Assembly (NCBI GenBank): GCA_017438745.1
Contig: JAFRUS010000045.1
Coordinates: 1-64,000 of the forward strand
Source of the DNA: Oscillospiraceae bacterium
Lineage (GTDB): Bacteria > Bacillota > Clostridia > Oscillospirales > Ruminococcaceae
DNA length: 64,000 bases
Reading direction: 5' to 3'
This document shows, piece by piece, positions 50,493-59,672 of the stretch; the first letter of the stretch is position 1, and each line of letters opens with the position of its first letter. A model generated the notes under the pieces. That model was not told where the DNA came from and searched no databases. It saw nothing but the letters and a program-made list of their open reading frames with translations. A program made the translations under genes and the position numbers.

Positions 50493-51830
50493 ATGAAGCA
50501 GGTAAATGAAGAATACTTTATGCAGGCAGTAGGTAATGCTGATGAGATAAATGAACTACTTCGCAGATACGGTGTAAAGTTCGGCATATACAAAAACGGC
50601 GTATTCAATGAACAGTTTTTCCCCTTTGATCCTATCCCCAGAGTGATTTCTGCGGAAGATTTCAGAGCTATTGAAAAGGGACTTGTTCAGCGTGTAAACG
50701 CCCTGAATGAGTTCCTTTTTGATATTTATCATGATAAAAAAATCGTTAGTGATGGTATCATACCGGAGGATTTCATTTATATCTCAAAGGGGTACCTTGC
50801 CGAGTGTGAAGGCATAACGCCGAAGAACAAGGTGTACAGTCATATTTCGGGTATAGATCTTGTTCAGGCAAAGGACGGAGAATGGTACATCCTTGAGGAT
50901 AATCTGAGAATACCTTCAGGGGCTTCATACCCGCTTATTGCAAGAGAGCTTACACGTATTGCTGCACCGCAGGCTTTTTCGGAAAACAGGATCGTTGACA
51001 ACAGAGGTTATGCAGAGCTGCTGAAAGAGACAATGGAGTACTCTAACTGCGGCGGCATCAGGGCGATACTTACACCGGGACGATACAATGCAGCGTATTT
51101 CGAGCATTCATATCTTGCTGAGCATACAGGCTCGGTGCTGGTACAGAACGATGAGCTTTTTGTTGAGGACAATGTTCTCTACCAGCGAACATATTCGGGC
51201 AGCAAAACAAGGATCGGCGTGCTGTACAGGCGTATCGCGGACGAATACCTTGACCCGCTTACTTTCCTTCCTGAATCCCTCATAGGAATACCGAATCTTA
51301 TGGAAGCCTACCGGAGCGGCAATGTTGGTATAGTCAATGCACCGGGCAACGGTGTTGCAGACGACAAGGGCATATACTATTTCGTACCTAAGATGATTAA
51401 GTACTATCTCGGCGAAGAGCCGATACTTAAGAATGCACCGACATATCTGCCGTTCTATGATGAGGACATGAAGTATGTAATGGACAATCTCGAAAAGCTT
51501 GTCATCAAGGATGTTGCCGAGGCAGGCGGATACGGAGTAGTGTTCGGCAGCGACCTCACAAAGGAGAAACTGGAGGAATTCCGGAAGACTATCATTGTAG
51601 AACCGCGACGTTTTATCGCACAGGAGGTCATCGATTTTCTTGATCTGCCGATACTCGATAACGGTGAAACGGTAATGCGAAAGGCTGACCTGAGAGCATT
51701 TGTTCTGAGCGGAGAAAAAACAAAGGTATGGACATCGGGACTTACCAGATTTTCTCGCAATCCCGATTCATTCGTAGTAAACTCATCACAAGGAGGAGGC
51801 TTTAAAGACACATGGGTACTATCTCAATAG
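50493..51830 (+). CDS. Circularly permuted ATP-grasp protein
   Basis: The protein of about 445 residues belongs to the DUF404/407 (COG2308-type) permuted ATP-grasp family. Landmarks are HISGIDLVQAKDGEWYILEDNLRIPSGASY, IVNAPGNGVADDKG and FIAQEVIDF. Comparative work on ATP-grasp amidoligases predicts that it joins an amine to a carboxylate with its alpha-E and transglutaminase partners. CGGAGTGA precedes ATG 50493; the longer frame upstream runs into the leader hairpin and is not used. The last 19 bases overlap the alpha-E gene. Confidence 0.88.
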   Translation: MKQVNEEYFMQAVGNADEINELLRRYGVKFGIYKNGVFNEQFFPFDPIPRVISAEDFRAIEKGLVQRVNALNEFLFDIYHDKKIVSDGIIPEDFIYISKGYLAECEGITPKNKVYSHISGIDLVQAKDGEWYILEDNLRIPSGASYPLIARELTRIAAPQAFSENRIVDNRGYAELLKETMEYSNCGGIRAILTPGRYNAAYFEHSYLAEHTGSVLVQNDELFVEDNVLYQRTYSGSKTRIGVLYRRIADEYLDPLTFLPESLIGIPNLMEAYRSGNVGIVNAPGNGVADDKGIYYFVPKMIKYYLGEEPILKNAPTYLPFYDEDMKYVMDNLEKLVIKDVAEAGGYGVVFGSDLTKEKLEEFRKTIIVEPRRFIAQEVIDFLDLPILDNGETVMRKADLRAFVLSGEKTKVWTSGLTRFSRNPDSFVVNSSQGGGFKDTWVLSQ

Positions 51831-52513
51831 AACACAGCGACCGCCTTTACTGGCTGGGGCGCTATACTGAAAGATTTTTCATCACGCTCAGATCTCTTGA
51901 CAGGCTGTATGATAAAATGATAGACGACAAATACGGTTACAGAGAATATCTCGTGAATTTCGGTCTGAATGACAGCTATACGGACAGCCTTGATTTTATA
52001 CGCAGTTTTCTGTATGACGAAAACAATCCGAACTCGGCAGCATATTGTCTTGAAAGAGCATATGACAACGGTATAGTCCTGCGTGAGGAGATCTCATCAA
52101 AAACACTTTCGTTCCTGCAGATGGCAAAGGATACTCTTACGAAGTCGCAGGATAAGCCGAATGTCAGGCTTTCTCTCCTGCCGCTGAAAGATATTCTCTA
52201 CAGCTTCTGGGGAAGCATAAACGAACATATCTACGATGATGAAATCAGAAATATTATCTACATCGGCAAGACACTTGAACGGCTCGATCTGTACATGAGA
52301 ATGAGATTTCCGTTTGCCACTGTGGAAAAGGAATTTATCAGGCTCTGCAAAAATCTGCACAGAGTTCCGAAAGATACGCCGTTCAGATACAACACGAAAT
52401 ATCTTTCCATACTGGTGGAGACTCTTGGTACTAAGGAAGATTACGAAAAGGATACCTGCAAAGCCCTGAAAAGTCTGGGACATCTGTTTGATGCAGAGGA
52501 GGTCCGTGTATGA
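51812..52513 (+). CDS. Alpha-E domain protein (DUF403)
   Basis: This 233-residue all-helical protein opens with the typical RLYWLGRYTERF motif. It always keeps company with the permuted ATP-grasp protein. It overlaps that gene at its start and the transglutaminase gene at its end (ATGA), so the three are made together. The biochemical role is unknown. Confidence 0.88.
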   Translation: MGTISIEHSDRLYWLGRYTERFFITLRSLDRLYDKMIDDKYGYREYLVNFGLNDSYTDSLDFIRSFLYDENNPNSAAYCLERAYDNGIVLREEISSKTLSFLQMAKDTLTKSQDKPNVRLSLLPLKDILYSFWGSINEHIYDDEIRNIIYIGKTLERLDLYMRMRFPFATVEKEFIRLCKNLHRVPKDTPFRYNTKYLSILVETLGTKEDYEKDTCKALKSLGHLFDAEEVRV

Positions 52514-53280
52514 AGCGTGTAGATTTTTACTATTCAACCAAGCTTACCTTTGACGACTATGTTCACGACCACAGCTTCGCACTGCGCATCATGCCGCCTG
52601 TGACCGACACGCAAAAGATAACTTCCTGTGACATGAATATAACGCCATATGTTTCCGTAAAACAGACAGTTGACGCTTTCGGAAACAATGTAACAGCTGG
52701 CTATCTGAAAGGCGATCACCGCTTTCTTGACTTTGAGATAAAGGGTACGGCGGTGGTGGATAACTCAAAACACCGCAACGACTATATGCCCTGCTATTTG
52801 TATCAGTCCCGGTATACACAGCCGGGCGAAACGCTTTCAGCTTTTTATAACGAGATAAAAGTGAAATGCACCGGTACGGTTCAGGACCGAGCTGAATATA
52901 TTTGTGCCGCTCTGTCGGATCGGCTTTCCTATGAGCAGGGTTTTACCGATACATCTACAACTGCGGAAAAAGCATTTTCCTTAGGCAAGGGAGTCTGTCA
53001 GGACTTTTCGCATATACTGATAACTCTCCTCAGAATGGACGGCATAGCTGCAAGGTATATTGCAGGGCTTGCTTTCTGTGACGGCGAGACACATTCATGG
53101 GTGGAATACTGGACAGGCGACCACTGGGAGGGCATCGACCCTGCCAACAACTGTCCGGTGAACGATGATTATATCGTACTTTCCCAGGGACGGGATTTCC
53201 GCGACTGCGCTATCGACAGAGGCGTAATGTTCGGTAAACACACAAAGCAGTTACAGCTTGTGAGGAGTATATTATCATAA
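52510..53280 (+). CDS. Transglutaminase-like cysteine peptidase family protein
   Basis: The 256-residue protein has an N-terminal beta domain (about 1-120), then a transglutaminase core with Cys in GKGVCQDFSHI, His in GETHSWVEYW and Asp in GIDPANN. This is the partner found with ATP-grasp/alpha-E pairs, probably a peptidase or amidase acting on the product. There is no signal peptide, so it is cytoplasmic. Confidence 0.88.
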   Translation: MKRVDFYYSTKLTFDDYVHDHSFALRIMPPVTDTQKITSCDMNITPYVSVKQTVDAFGNNVTAGYLKGDHRFLDFEIKGTAVVDNSKHRNDYMPCYLYQSRYTQPGETLSAFYNEIKVKCTGTVQDRAEYICAALSDRLSYEQGFTDTSTTAEKAFSLGKGVCQDFSHILITLLRMDGIAARYIAGLAFCDGETHSWVEYWTGDHWEGIDPANNCPVNDDYIVLSQGRDFRDCAIDRGVMFGKHTKQLQLVRSILS

Positions 53281-53296
53281 GGAAGGATAGTTTGAA

Positions 53297-54238
53297 ATGA
53301 CAGAAACGATAGCAAGTGCGGCGCTTGCTGTACATGAAAATCTGAATATACAGAAACGCCGGATACAGAAAGGTGAGAAAAAGACCAGACTCAGCCTTGT
53401 GACGGGTACTCACGGTGATGAGCTCGAAGGTCAGTATCTCGCATATATGGTGGGAAGCTTCATTGATCAGAATATTGATATGCTCGACGGCATCGTGGAT
53501 ATCTATCCTGCGCTTAATCCTATGGGTATAGACTCAATAACACGTGGAATACCCATGTTCGATCTTGATATGAACCGCGTATTTCCGGGATCAAAAAACG
53601 GCACAATGGCTGAAATGCTGTGCGCATCGATCGTTGATGATATAAGCGGTTCCGATGTCTGCATAGACGTTCATTCCAGCAATATCTTCCTTAAAGAGAT
53701 ACCGCAGATACGAATGAGCGCACCTACCGCACAGACGCTTCTGCCCTATGCCATACTTATGAATGTGGACTTTATATGGATACACGATGCCGCAACGGTG
53801 CTTGAATCAACACTTGCCCACACGCTCAATACGCGTGGAACGAAAACTCTCGTTGTGGAAATGGGTGTGGGTATGCGCATTACAAAGGAGTACTGCAGGC
53901 AGCTTTTTGACGGCGTTATGTATCTTATGAAAGAGCTTGGCATGTGGAAGGGCGAAATTGCTTCCGTCCGTGAACCGATAGTTTCAGAAGGCCGTGAAGT
54001 AGGCTTTGTAAACTCTGATGCTGCGGGAATATTTGTCCCATGCGCCAACTTCGGGGATACTGTAAAAAAGGGCGACCATATCGGTGATGTGGTCGATCCT
54101 CTGACTTCTGAGGTAGTCGAAAAAGTGGAAGCCGTATGTGACGGACTGATATTCACCCTGCGTGAATATCCCGTTGTTTACGGCGGTTCTCTGCTTGCAA
54201 GGATATTACAGCCGGTATCGGGAGGTGAGGACAAGTGA
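53297..54238 (+). CDS. M14/AstE-AspA family zinc hydrolase
   Basis: This 313-residue protein is of the succinylglutamate desuccinylase/aspartoacylase family. The zinc ligands are present: H39 and E42 in GTHGDELEG, and H126 in CIDVHSSN. The substrate motif DMNRVFPGS follows the family. A C-terminal beta domain (about 235-313; PCANFGDTVKKGDHIGDVVDPL) is lipoyl-like. It should cleave an N-acyl amino acid or amide bond. It pairs with a paralogue that has lost ligands. Confidence 0.85.
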   Translation: MTETIASAALAVHENLNIQKRRIQKGEKKTRLSLVTGTHGDELEGQYLAYMVGSFIDQNIDMLDGIVDIYPALNPMGIDSITRGIPMFDLDMNRVFPGSKNGTMAEMLCASIVDDISGSDVCIDVHSSNIFLKEIPQIRMSAPTAQTLLPYAILMNVDFIWIHDAATVLESTLAHTLNTRGTKTLVVEMGVGMRITKEYCRQLFDGVMYLMKELGMWKGEIASVREPIVSEGREVGFVNSDAAGIFVPCANFGDTVKKGDHIGDVVDPLTSEVVEKVEAVCDGLIFTLREYPVVYGGSLLARILQPVSGGEDK

Positions 54239-55158
54239 AAAAGAAAATACTGTTCTCGCTCAGATCTCCGTACCGTGAACAGCTTGAAGTAACAGGTTTC
54301 TGTTTCGGTCACGGAAAGAAGTCGGCAGCCATAGTCGGAGCTATGCGCGGAAATGAAGTCCAGCAGATGTACGTCTGTTCCAGAATGGTGCAGGAACTGA
54401 AAAAACTCGAAGCAAAAGGACATATCGCTGATGACTGTGAGATAATGGTTATCCCCTGCGTAAACTACTATTCCATGAACATCGGCAAGCGTTTCTGGAC
54501 TATGGACAATACGGATATAAACCGTATGTTTCCGGGCTATGTTCAGGGCGAGACCACGCAGCGCATTGCAGACGGTCTTTTCTCAAAGATACAGGGTTAT
54601 GAATACGGAATACAGCTTGCGAGTTTCTATCAGCCCGGAAATTTTCTGCCTCACGTCAAGATGATGGATACGGGTTTCACCGATCCCGCACTGATGAAGG
54701 ATTTCGGGCTTGAATACGGCATTATCCGGAGACCGCGACCTTATGATACAACCACACTCAATTACAACTGGCAGATATGGGGAACAAAGGCGTTCTCCGT
54801 ATATGCCAATGCAACTGATGTCATTGACGAAAACGCGGCAGATGAAGCAGTCTATGCGATACTGCGTTTTCTAGATACGCAGGGCATCATTTCCGCAAAT
54901 ACTCCGCCGGCATATGTTACGAAACTGACAGATGAGAGCAAGACCAGTCAGATCCGCTCGGAAGCGGCAGGAGTTTTCAAAAGCCTTATCAGTATCGGCA
55001 AACGTGTCGAAAGAGGCGATGTTCTCGGTATCATATCCGATCCCTTCGACGGTGAAGTCGTTTCTGAAATAAGAAGCACTGTTTCGGGAACAATATACTT
55101 CGAATACTGCGCACCTCTTATCAACTCAAATACAGTATGCTTCAAGATAATAAAGTGA
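54235..55158 (+). CDS. M14/AstE-like protein lacking zinc ligands (probable pseudoenzyme)
   Basis: This 307-residue paralogue of the previous gene overlaps it by GTGA, with GTG as the start. It keeps the fold and DINRMFPGY, but R38 replaces the first zinc His (AMRGNEVQQ) and A129 stands where the third ligand His should be (GIQLASFYQ). Only the Glu remains. The C-terminal lipoyl-like domain is intact. It is probably a regulatory or scaffolding partner of the active copy, or an enzyme with changed chemistry. Confidence 0.8.
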   Translation: MKKKILFSLRSPYREQLEVTGFCFGHGKKSAAIVGAMRGNEVQQMYVCSRMVQELKKLEAKGHIADDCEIMVIPCVNYYSMNIGKRFWTMDNTDINRMFPGYVQGETTQRIADGLFSKIQGYEYGIQLASFYQPGNFLPHVKMMDTGFTDPALMKDFGLEYGIIRRPRPYDTTTLNYNWQIWGTKAFSVYANATDVIDENAADEAVYAILRFLDTQGIISANTPPAYVTKLTDESKTSQIRSEAAGVFKSLISIGKRVERGDVLGIISDPFDGEVVSEIRSTVSGTIYFEYCAPLINSNTVCFKIIK

Positions 55159-55188
55159 TCGTTATGGAATTCTATTAAAATAATCATG

Positions 55189-55218
55189 CCGTCTGAAATT
55201 ATCAGGCGGTATTTTTTT
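55189..55218 (+). terminator. Terminator of the ATP-grasp operon
   Basis: CCGTCTGA-AATTA-TCAGGCGG (one G-T pair) is followed by TATTTTTTT. Confidence 0.75.
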
Positions 55219-55316
55219 GAAAAAAGCTGTTACCTCAGAGATTTTTCTTACACTGTATATACAGAGAGGGATTTTTCCCTTAAGAAAATGAATAATAATA
55301 CGGGAGGATGAAAGTG

Positions 55317-57182
55317 ATGAAAATGAAGAAAGTAACAGCAATGCTCGCTGCGCTGCTGATGGCGTGCGGAACTGCTGCAGGTGCGACTGCAGATATTAAT
55401 GAGGATTTTGAATTCGAAGATGATACATTAAAAGGAACAACGTGCGGCGACGGCTGCTATTCTTTTGATGTGATTTCAGAGAAAGAGCATGTGTCAGTAA
55501 AGGAATCATATGACGGAGTACAGGTAGAAGAGATAGAGATGTTATCAGGCAAAAACACGAAATACCTGACTCTTCCGGACGGATGCAGCAGGGTTCTTCA
55601 ACTGGACTGCGAGGTACTTGAAGGACTTTATGTTCCTGACAGTATTAAGAATTTTAATTTTATTCATACAACAAAGAATCTTACACTTATCGGAAGCAGA
55701 CGCAGTATAGCAAAGATATATGCAATGCAGAAGGATCTTGATTATGTTCTTCTCGGCGATACGAACAATGACGGAAAAGTCGGAGCGGCTGATATCGTCG
55801 GACAAATGCAGTACCTTACAGGAGATCTGGAATTTGATAATGGTATCCTGAAAATGGCGGCTGACATAAACCATGACGGTGTAAATAATATTCTGGATCT
55901 TATTCAGACAAAGAAAGCAATACTTGCAGATGACGACAAACTTACGGATCTTGCTGTTCCGTACTATAACAATTCCGGAAACGCTCCGGTTCCGGCAATG
56001 AACCAGATAAAGGCTTTCACAGACTACGTGGCAGAGTATTCCGATGATATTCTTCTGAATACAAAAGACGAAAATAAAGACTCCGAAAATCAGAAATACA
56101 GTAACATGGTCTATTCTCCGCTCAGTGTCTATATGGCAGTTTCAGTGCTTGCGGAATGCTGTGACGGCGAAAGCGAGGCGACACTTCTGAAATATCTGAA
56201 CGTGGAGAACAAGGAAGAACTTCAGAATATCAACCATGATATTTTTGAATCGCTTTACTTTGACCACTATGATACTTATCTTAAGATAAACAATTCTGTC
56301 TGGATCGACGACAAATATCTTTATGAACCATACAGGATCAATTCCGAAAAAGCTGATATACTTGCAGCAAAATACTATGCCTCTTCATTTGTGCGCGATT
56401 TTGCTGACCAGTCTCAGTGCAATGAGATGTCAGAATGGATAAGCGAAAACACTTCCGGAAAATTCAAACCGAAATTCGAAGCTGATAATACAGACCAGGA
56501 AGTAATGAAGATCATAAATACGATTACTTTCAAAGATTCATGGCGTAACAAGTTTTCAGATGACGGGCAGAAAGAATTCAGGACTGCCGGTGGAGATACA
56601 GTAGAAACTAAATTCATGTATGATAAAAACGGCGGCACATTAACTCTTGACGAAGAATTTGCTGCCTACACCAAAAGTTTTGACAAAAAATACCGCATGA
56701 CCTTCGTTCTCCCTGAAGAAGGAAAAGAACCGGCTGATCTCCTTGAGAATAAGGAAACTATGCAGAATGTGCTTGCGGCATGTACCGGTGACGGCGTTAA
56801 AAATGTGGAAGTAAAGGCTTACATTCCGGAATTCGGAGCAAAATCAAAATTCGAACTTGCCGACACTATGGAAAAAGCAGGACTTTCAAGGATATTTAAT
56901 GAATGTGCGGATCTTGAACCGCTAGTTGAAGGTATTGTAAACAAATCGGTGAATCCGCCGGTCGTCAGCAAAGTAACTCATGAAGCTGTCATTGATGTGG
57001 ACACTGACGGATGTGAAGCTGCAGCATATACGGCGATCAAAATTGAAGCATCAGCAGCACCAATGAGAGAAATACCGGAAATATACGAGTTCAGATGTGA
57101 CAGACCGTTTATCTACTATATCTCTGATCACATGGGAACACCGTTCTTCATGGGTATAGTAAATGATCCTACACAAAAGTGA
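55317..57182 (+). CDS. Secreted dockerin serpin 3
   Basis: The protein has 621 residues, with the same plan as serpins 1 and 2: signal peptide, short LRR remnant, dockerin (GDTNNDGKVGAADI and DINHDGVNNILDL), serpin with MVYSPLSVYMA, NNSVWID, IINTITFKDSW and the hinge DTDGCEAAAYT. The reactive loop is longer and different (AIKIEASAAPMREIPEIYEF), with P1 near Ser-Ala by counting. ATG 55317 is 9 bases after GGGAGG. It lacks the promoter module shared by serpin 1 and the sigma operon, so it is probably controlled separately. Confidence 0.9.
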   Translation: MKMKKVTAMLAALLMACGTAAGATADINEDFEFEDDTLKGTTCGDGCYSFDVISEKEHVSVKESYDGVQVEEIEMLSGKNTKYLTLPDGCSRVLQLDCEVLEGLYVPDSIKNFNFIHTTKNLTLIGSRRSIAKIYAMQKDLDYVLLGDTNNDGKVGAADIVGQMQYLTGDLEFDNGILKMAADINHDGVNNILDLIQTKKAILADDDKLTDLAVPYYNNSGNAPVPAMNQIKAFTDYVAEYSDDILLNTKDENKDSENQKYSNMVYSPLSVYMAVSVLAECCDGESEATLLKYLNVENKEELQNINHDIFESLYFDHYDTYLKINNSVWIDDKYLYEPYRINSEKADILAAKYYASSFVRDFADQSQCNEMSEWISENTSGKFKPKFEADNTDQEVMKIINTITFKDSWRNKFSDDGQKEFRTAGGDTVETKFMYDKNGGTLTLDEEFAAYTKSFDKKYRMTFVLPEEGKEPADLLENKETMQNVLAACTGDGVKNVEVKAYIPEFGAKSKFELADTMEKAGLSRIFNECADLEPLVEGIVNKSVNPPVVSKVTHEAVIDVDTDGCEAAAYTAIKIEASAAPMREIPEIYEFRCDRPFIYYISDHMGTPFFMGIVNDPTQK

Positions 57183-57213
57183 TATTTTTCTTAATACTCC
57201 CTTTCAATATTAT

Positions 57214-57260
57214 GCCGGCGGAGATGTGTCTTTATGATGCATCTCCGCCGGCTTGTTTTA
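57214..57260 (+). terminator. Terminator of serpin 3
   Basis: The stem GCCGGCGGAGATG/CATCTCCGCCGGC (57214-57226 with 57240-57252) is followed by TTGTTTTA. The loop TGTCTTTATGATG nearly equals that of the hairpin after ureC. Confidence 0.8.
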
Positions 57261-57280
57261 CCGTATATCCTGATAACCAA

Positions 57281-57322
57281 AAACGCTGGTCATACCGGTT
57301 TTCATCGATATGATCAGCGTTT
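57281..57322 (-). terminator. Terminator of the aldo/keto reductase gene
   Basis: The stem AAACGCTGATCAT/ATGACCAGCGTTT (one G-T pair) lies just past the reductase stop codon. Confidence 0.65.
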
Positions 57323-57340
57323 AATTACTTTAATAAAAAA

Positions 57341-58318
57341 TTATTTCTTAAGAATATCATCGATCTGCTTGATCTCTTCGTATGTGAAATCAAGATTATC
57401 AATACACTTAACGTTTTCTTCGATCTGCTCCGGTCTGCTTGCGCCGATAAGTACGGTTGCAACTGAAGAATTGAAGAGTATCCATGAGAGAGCCATCTGT
57501 GAAAGGCTCTGACCTCTTGAAGATGCGATAGCGTTAAGTTTGTTAAGACGTTCAACCATAGCAGCATCAACTGTATCTGCAGGAACTCGTGCACCTGAAA
57601 CAGGACCGCCGAGATACTTGCCTGTAAGAAGTCCGTTTGAAAGAGGTGAGAATACTGCAAGTCCGATGCCGTGTTCTTCACAGAAGCTGTCAAGTCCGTC
57701 TTCCTCTACCCATCTGTTGAGAAGTGACCATGAAGGCTGATTTACAACAAACGGTGTGTGCAGCTCTTCAAATATCTTTATGATCTCAGCTGTCTGGAAC
57801 TTGTTGTAGTTTGATATGCCTACGTAGAGTGCCTTGCCCTGTCTTACGATGTCATTGAGTGCAACTGCTGTTTCTTCTATCGATGTATTCGGATCAGCGA
57901 TATGATGATAGAAAATATCAACATAGTCAAGGTTCATTCTCTTAAGGCTCTGGTCAAGTGAAGCGATAAGATATTTTCTTGAACCGTTTCTTTCACCGTA
58001 AGGTCCCGGCCACATGTCATAGCCTGCCTTGGTCGAAATGCAGAGTTCATCACGGTAAGCTCTGAGTCCGTTATCAAGGATCTTGCCGAAATTCTCTTCA
58101 GCTGAGCCGATATCAGGATCCCCGTAATTATTGGCCAGGTCAAAATGAATTATACCGAGATCAAAAGCGGTATGAACCATCTTTTCCATGTTAGCGAAGT
58201 CATCCTTTGCCCCGAAATTCTTCCAGAGACCTAAGGAAACAGCTGAGAGCTTCAGCCCGCTTTTACCGCATCTGCGGTAGATCATATTATCGTACCTGTT
58301 TTCATTTGCCTTGAACAT
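57341..58318 (-). CDS. Aldo/keto reductase (YghZ/Gpr-like)
   Basis: The 325-residue TIM-barrel NADPH-dependent oxidoreductase has the catalytic Tyr in DLANNYGDPDIGSAEENFG, Lys in ISTKAGYDMWPGPYG and His in DIFYHHIADP. The MWPGPYGERNGSRKYL stretch is typical of the YghZ/Kv-beta-like group acting on glyceraldehyde 3-phosphate or methylglyoxal. It is monocistronic and likely a detoxification or housekeeping enzyme. Confidence 0.88.
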   Translation of the reverse strand: MFKANENRYDNMIYRRCGKSGLKLSAVSLGLWKNFGAKDDFANMEKMVHTAFDLGIIHFDLANNYGDPDIGSAEENFGKILDNGLRAYRDELCISTKAGYDMWPGPYGERNGSRKYLIASLDQSLKRMNLDYVDIFYHHIADPNTSIEETAVALNDIVRQGKALYVGISNYNKFQTAEIIKIFEELHTPFVVNQPSWSLLNRWVEEDGLDSFCEEHGIGLAVFSPLSNGLLTGKYLGGPVSGARVPADTVDAAMVERLNKLNAIASSRGQSLSQMALSWILFNSSVATVLIGASRPEQIEENVKCIDNLDFTYEEIKQIDDILKK

Positions 58319-58387
58319 AACTTTTTCTTCCCTTCTGTTATCATAATTTGTTGTTTTTATTAGAGCAGGATCCCCTGCTTTTATACT

Positions 58388-59524
58388 TTACCCTTCGGCG
58401 TTGATGATATACGCCATCAGTCTCATGCGGTCAAATACGTTGACATTTCCGTCACCGTTAAGATCAGCGCTGAGTCCGTCTGTATTGTCACAGAGAATGT
58501 ATTTTACAAGTGCCAGCTCATCTGCCGCATTTACTGTACCGTCAAGATTCACGTCATAATACATGTACGGATCTTCCGGAACACCTTCGGCTGAAAAATC
58601 GACCATACCGTAAAGATCACACCAGCCGACATATCCGCCGTAGGAGAATTTGCCCCACTCGGTACCGTCCTCGTATCTGATCTCGGACATATTTAAAACC
58701 GTATTCTGCGGAACATTGAGTATGTCGCCGTATTCATTGCCCGGCCCGGCTTTCATGGTCTTGCGTCCCAGGAAAGGAACCATCCACGGTTCTCCGGCAC
58801 CGTTCACTGCGCGCCTTTCGTCATATATATGATATGCGATGTTAAGGTCAACAGCGTTCTCAGGAATAGAACTTATGCTTCCCTGACTTGAATACTGCCA
58901 GATCCTGCACATATCACTCTTGTCATAGTCATGAGGATCGGCATGTGCCTCAGGATACTGAGCATACCATATCTCATAACCAGCCTTGTCTATCTGATCT
59001 TTGTCAAGAAAATTTCTGTACCAGTTAAGGTTTGAATAAATACCTGTCTTGTACCCTGCGTCACTGAGAATGTTCATACACGCAAGGGCGTAAGTTGTAA
59101 GAGTCTGCTTTCCGAGCGTAGTCTGCTCGTTTTCCTCAAGATCTATATAAACCGGCATTTCCCACTGCTTGCCTTCAAGATAAGTCATAAACTGCTCAGC
59201 CGCTGCCTTGAATTCTTCAAGTGACATTGAACTGATATACAGGTAAGCACCGGTCTTGATGCCTGCTTTTCTTGTTCCTTCGTAGTATTTCTCAAATTCT
59301 GAGTCAATACCATATCTTGTCGTTCCCGCACGCAGAATAACAAAACTCATGCCGTCATTCTTTATCTGATCCCAGTTAATGTTCCCCTGATATCTTGATA
59401 CGTCAACGCCGTATTCTTCTTCAGCGTGTACAGCAGGTAAAACTGTCTGGAAACCCATCACAGATGCAAGAACTGTGCTTATCAAACATTTTTTAAGTGA
59501 AAACTTCTTCACTCTCTGTATCAC
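58388..59524 (-). CDS. Dockerin-bearing GH25 lysozyme
   Basis: The 378-residue secreted muramidase has a signal peptide (about 1-35) and a GH25 domain (about 38-225) with YGVDVSRYQGNINW, the catalytic pair in VYIDLEENE, and IWQYSSQGSI. An SH3-like module follows (about 245-305, GRKTMKAGPGNEYG...GYVGWCDL), then a C-terminal dockerin (about 318-376, DVNLDGTVNAADE and DLNGDGNVNVFDR). The dockerin implies a cell-wall-lytic enzyme mounted on the cellulosome or cell surface. The ribosome site is GAGGTGAT. Confidence 0.9.
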   Translation of the reverse strand: MIQRVKKFSLKKCLISTVLASVMGFQTVLPAVHAEEEYGVDVSRYQGNINWDQIKNDGMSFVILRAGTTRYGIDSEFEKYYEGTRKAGIKTGAYLYISSMSLEEFKAAAEQFMTYLEGKQWEMPVYIDLEENEQTTLGKQTLTTYALACMNILSDAGYKTGIYSNLNWYRNFLDKDQIDKAGYEIWYAQYPEAHADPHDYDKSDMCRIWQYSSQGSISSIPENAVDLNIAYHIYDERRAVNGAGEPWMVPFLGRKTMKAGPGNEYGDILNVPQNTVLNMSEIRYEDGTEWGKFSYGGYVGWCDLYGMVDFSAEGVPEDPYMYYDVNLDGTVNAADELALVKYILCDNTDGLSADLNGDGNVNVFDRMRLMAYIINAEG

Positions 59525-59625
59525 CTCGCTAAAAACTATGAATTCATTTTACCACATTTTCGTCAAAAAGTAAATGGTTTTTTGCATCCAATTTATAGAA
59601 CGTGCAAAAAGATTTTTTCCGCTTA

Positions 59626-59672
59626 CTAAAAAAACCACACAAAAGAATCGCAGATGACTCTTTTATGTGGTT
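59626..59672 (-). terminator. Terminator overlapping the stop of the small membrane-protein gene
   Basis: The 14-bp stem AACCACATAAAAGA/TCTTTTGTGTGGTT (59633-59646 with 59659-59672) starts inside the last codons and is followed by a T-run on the minus strand. Confidence 0.8.
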
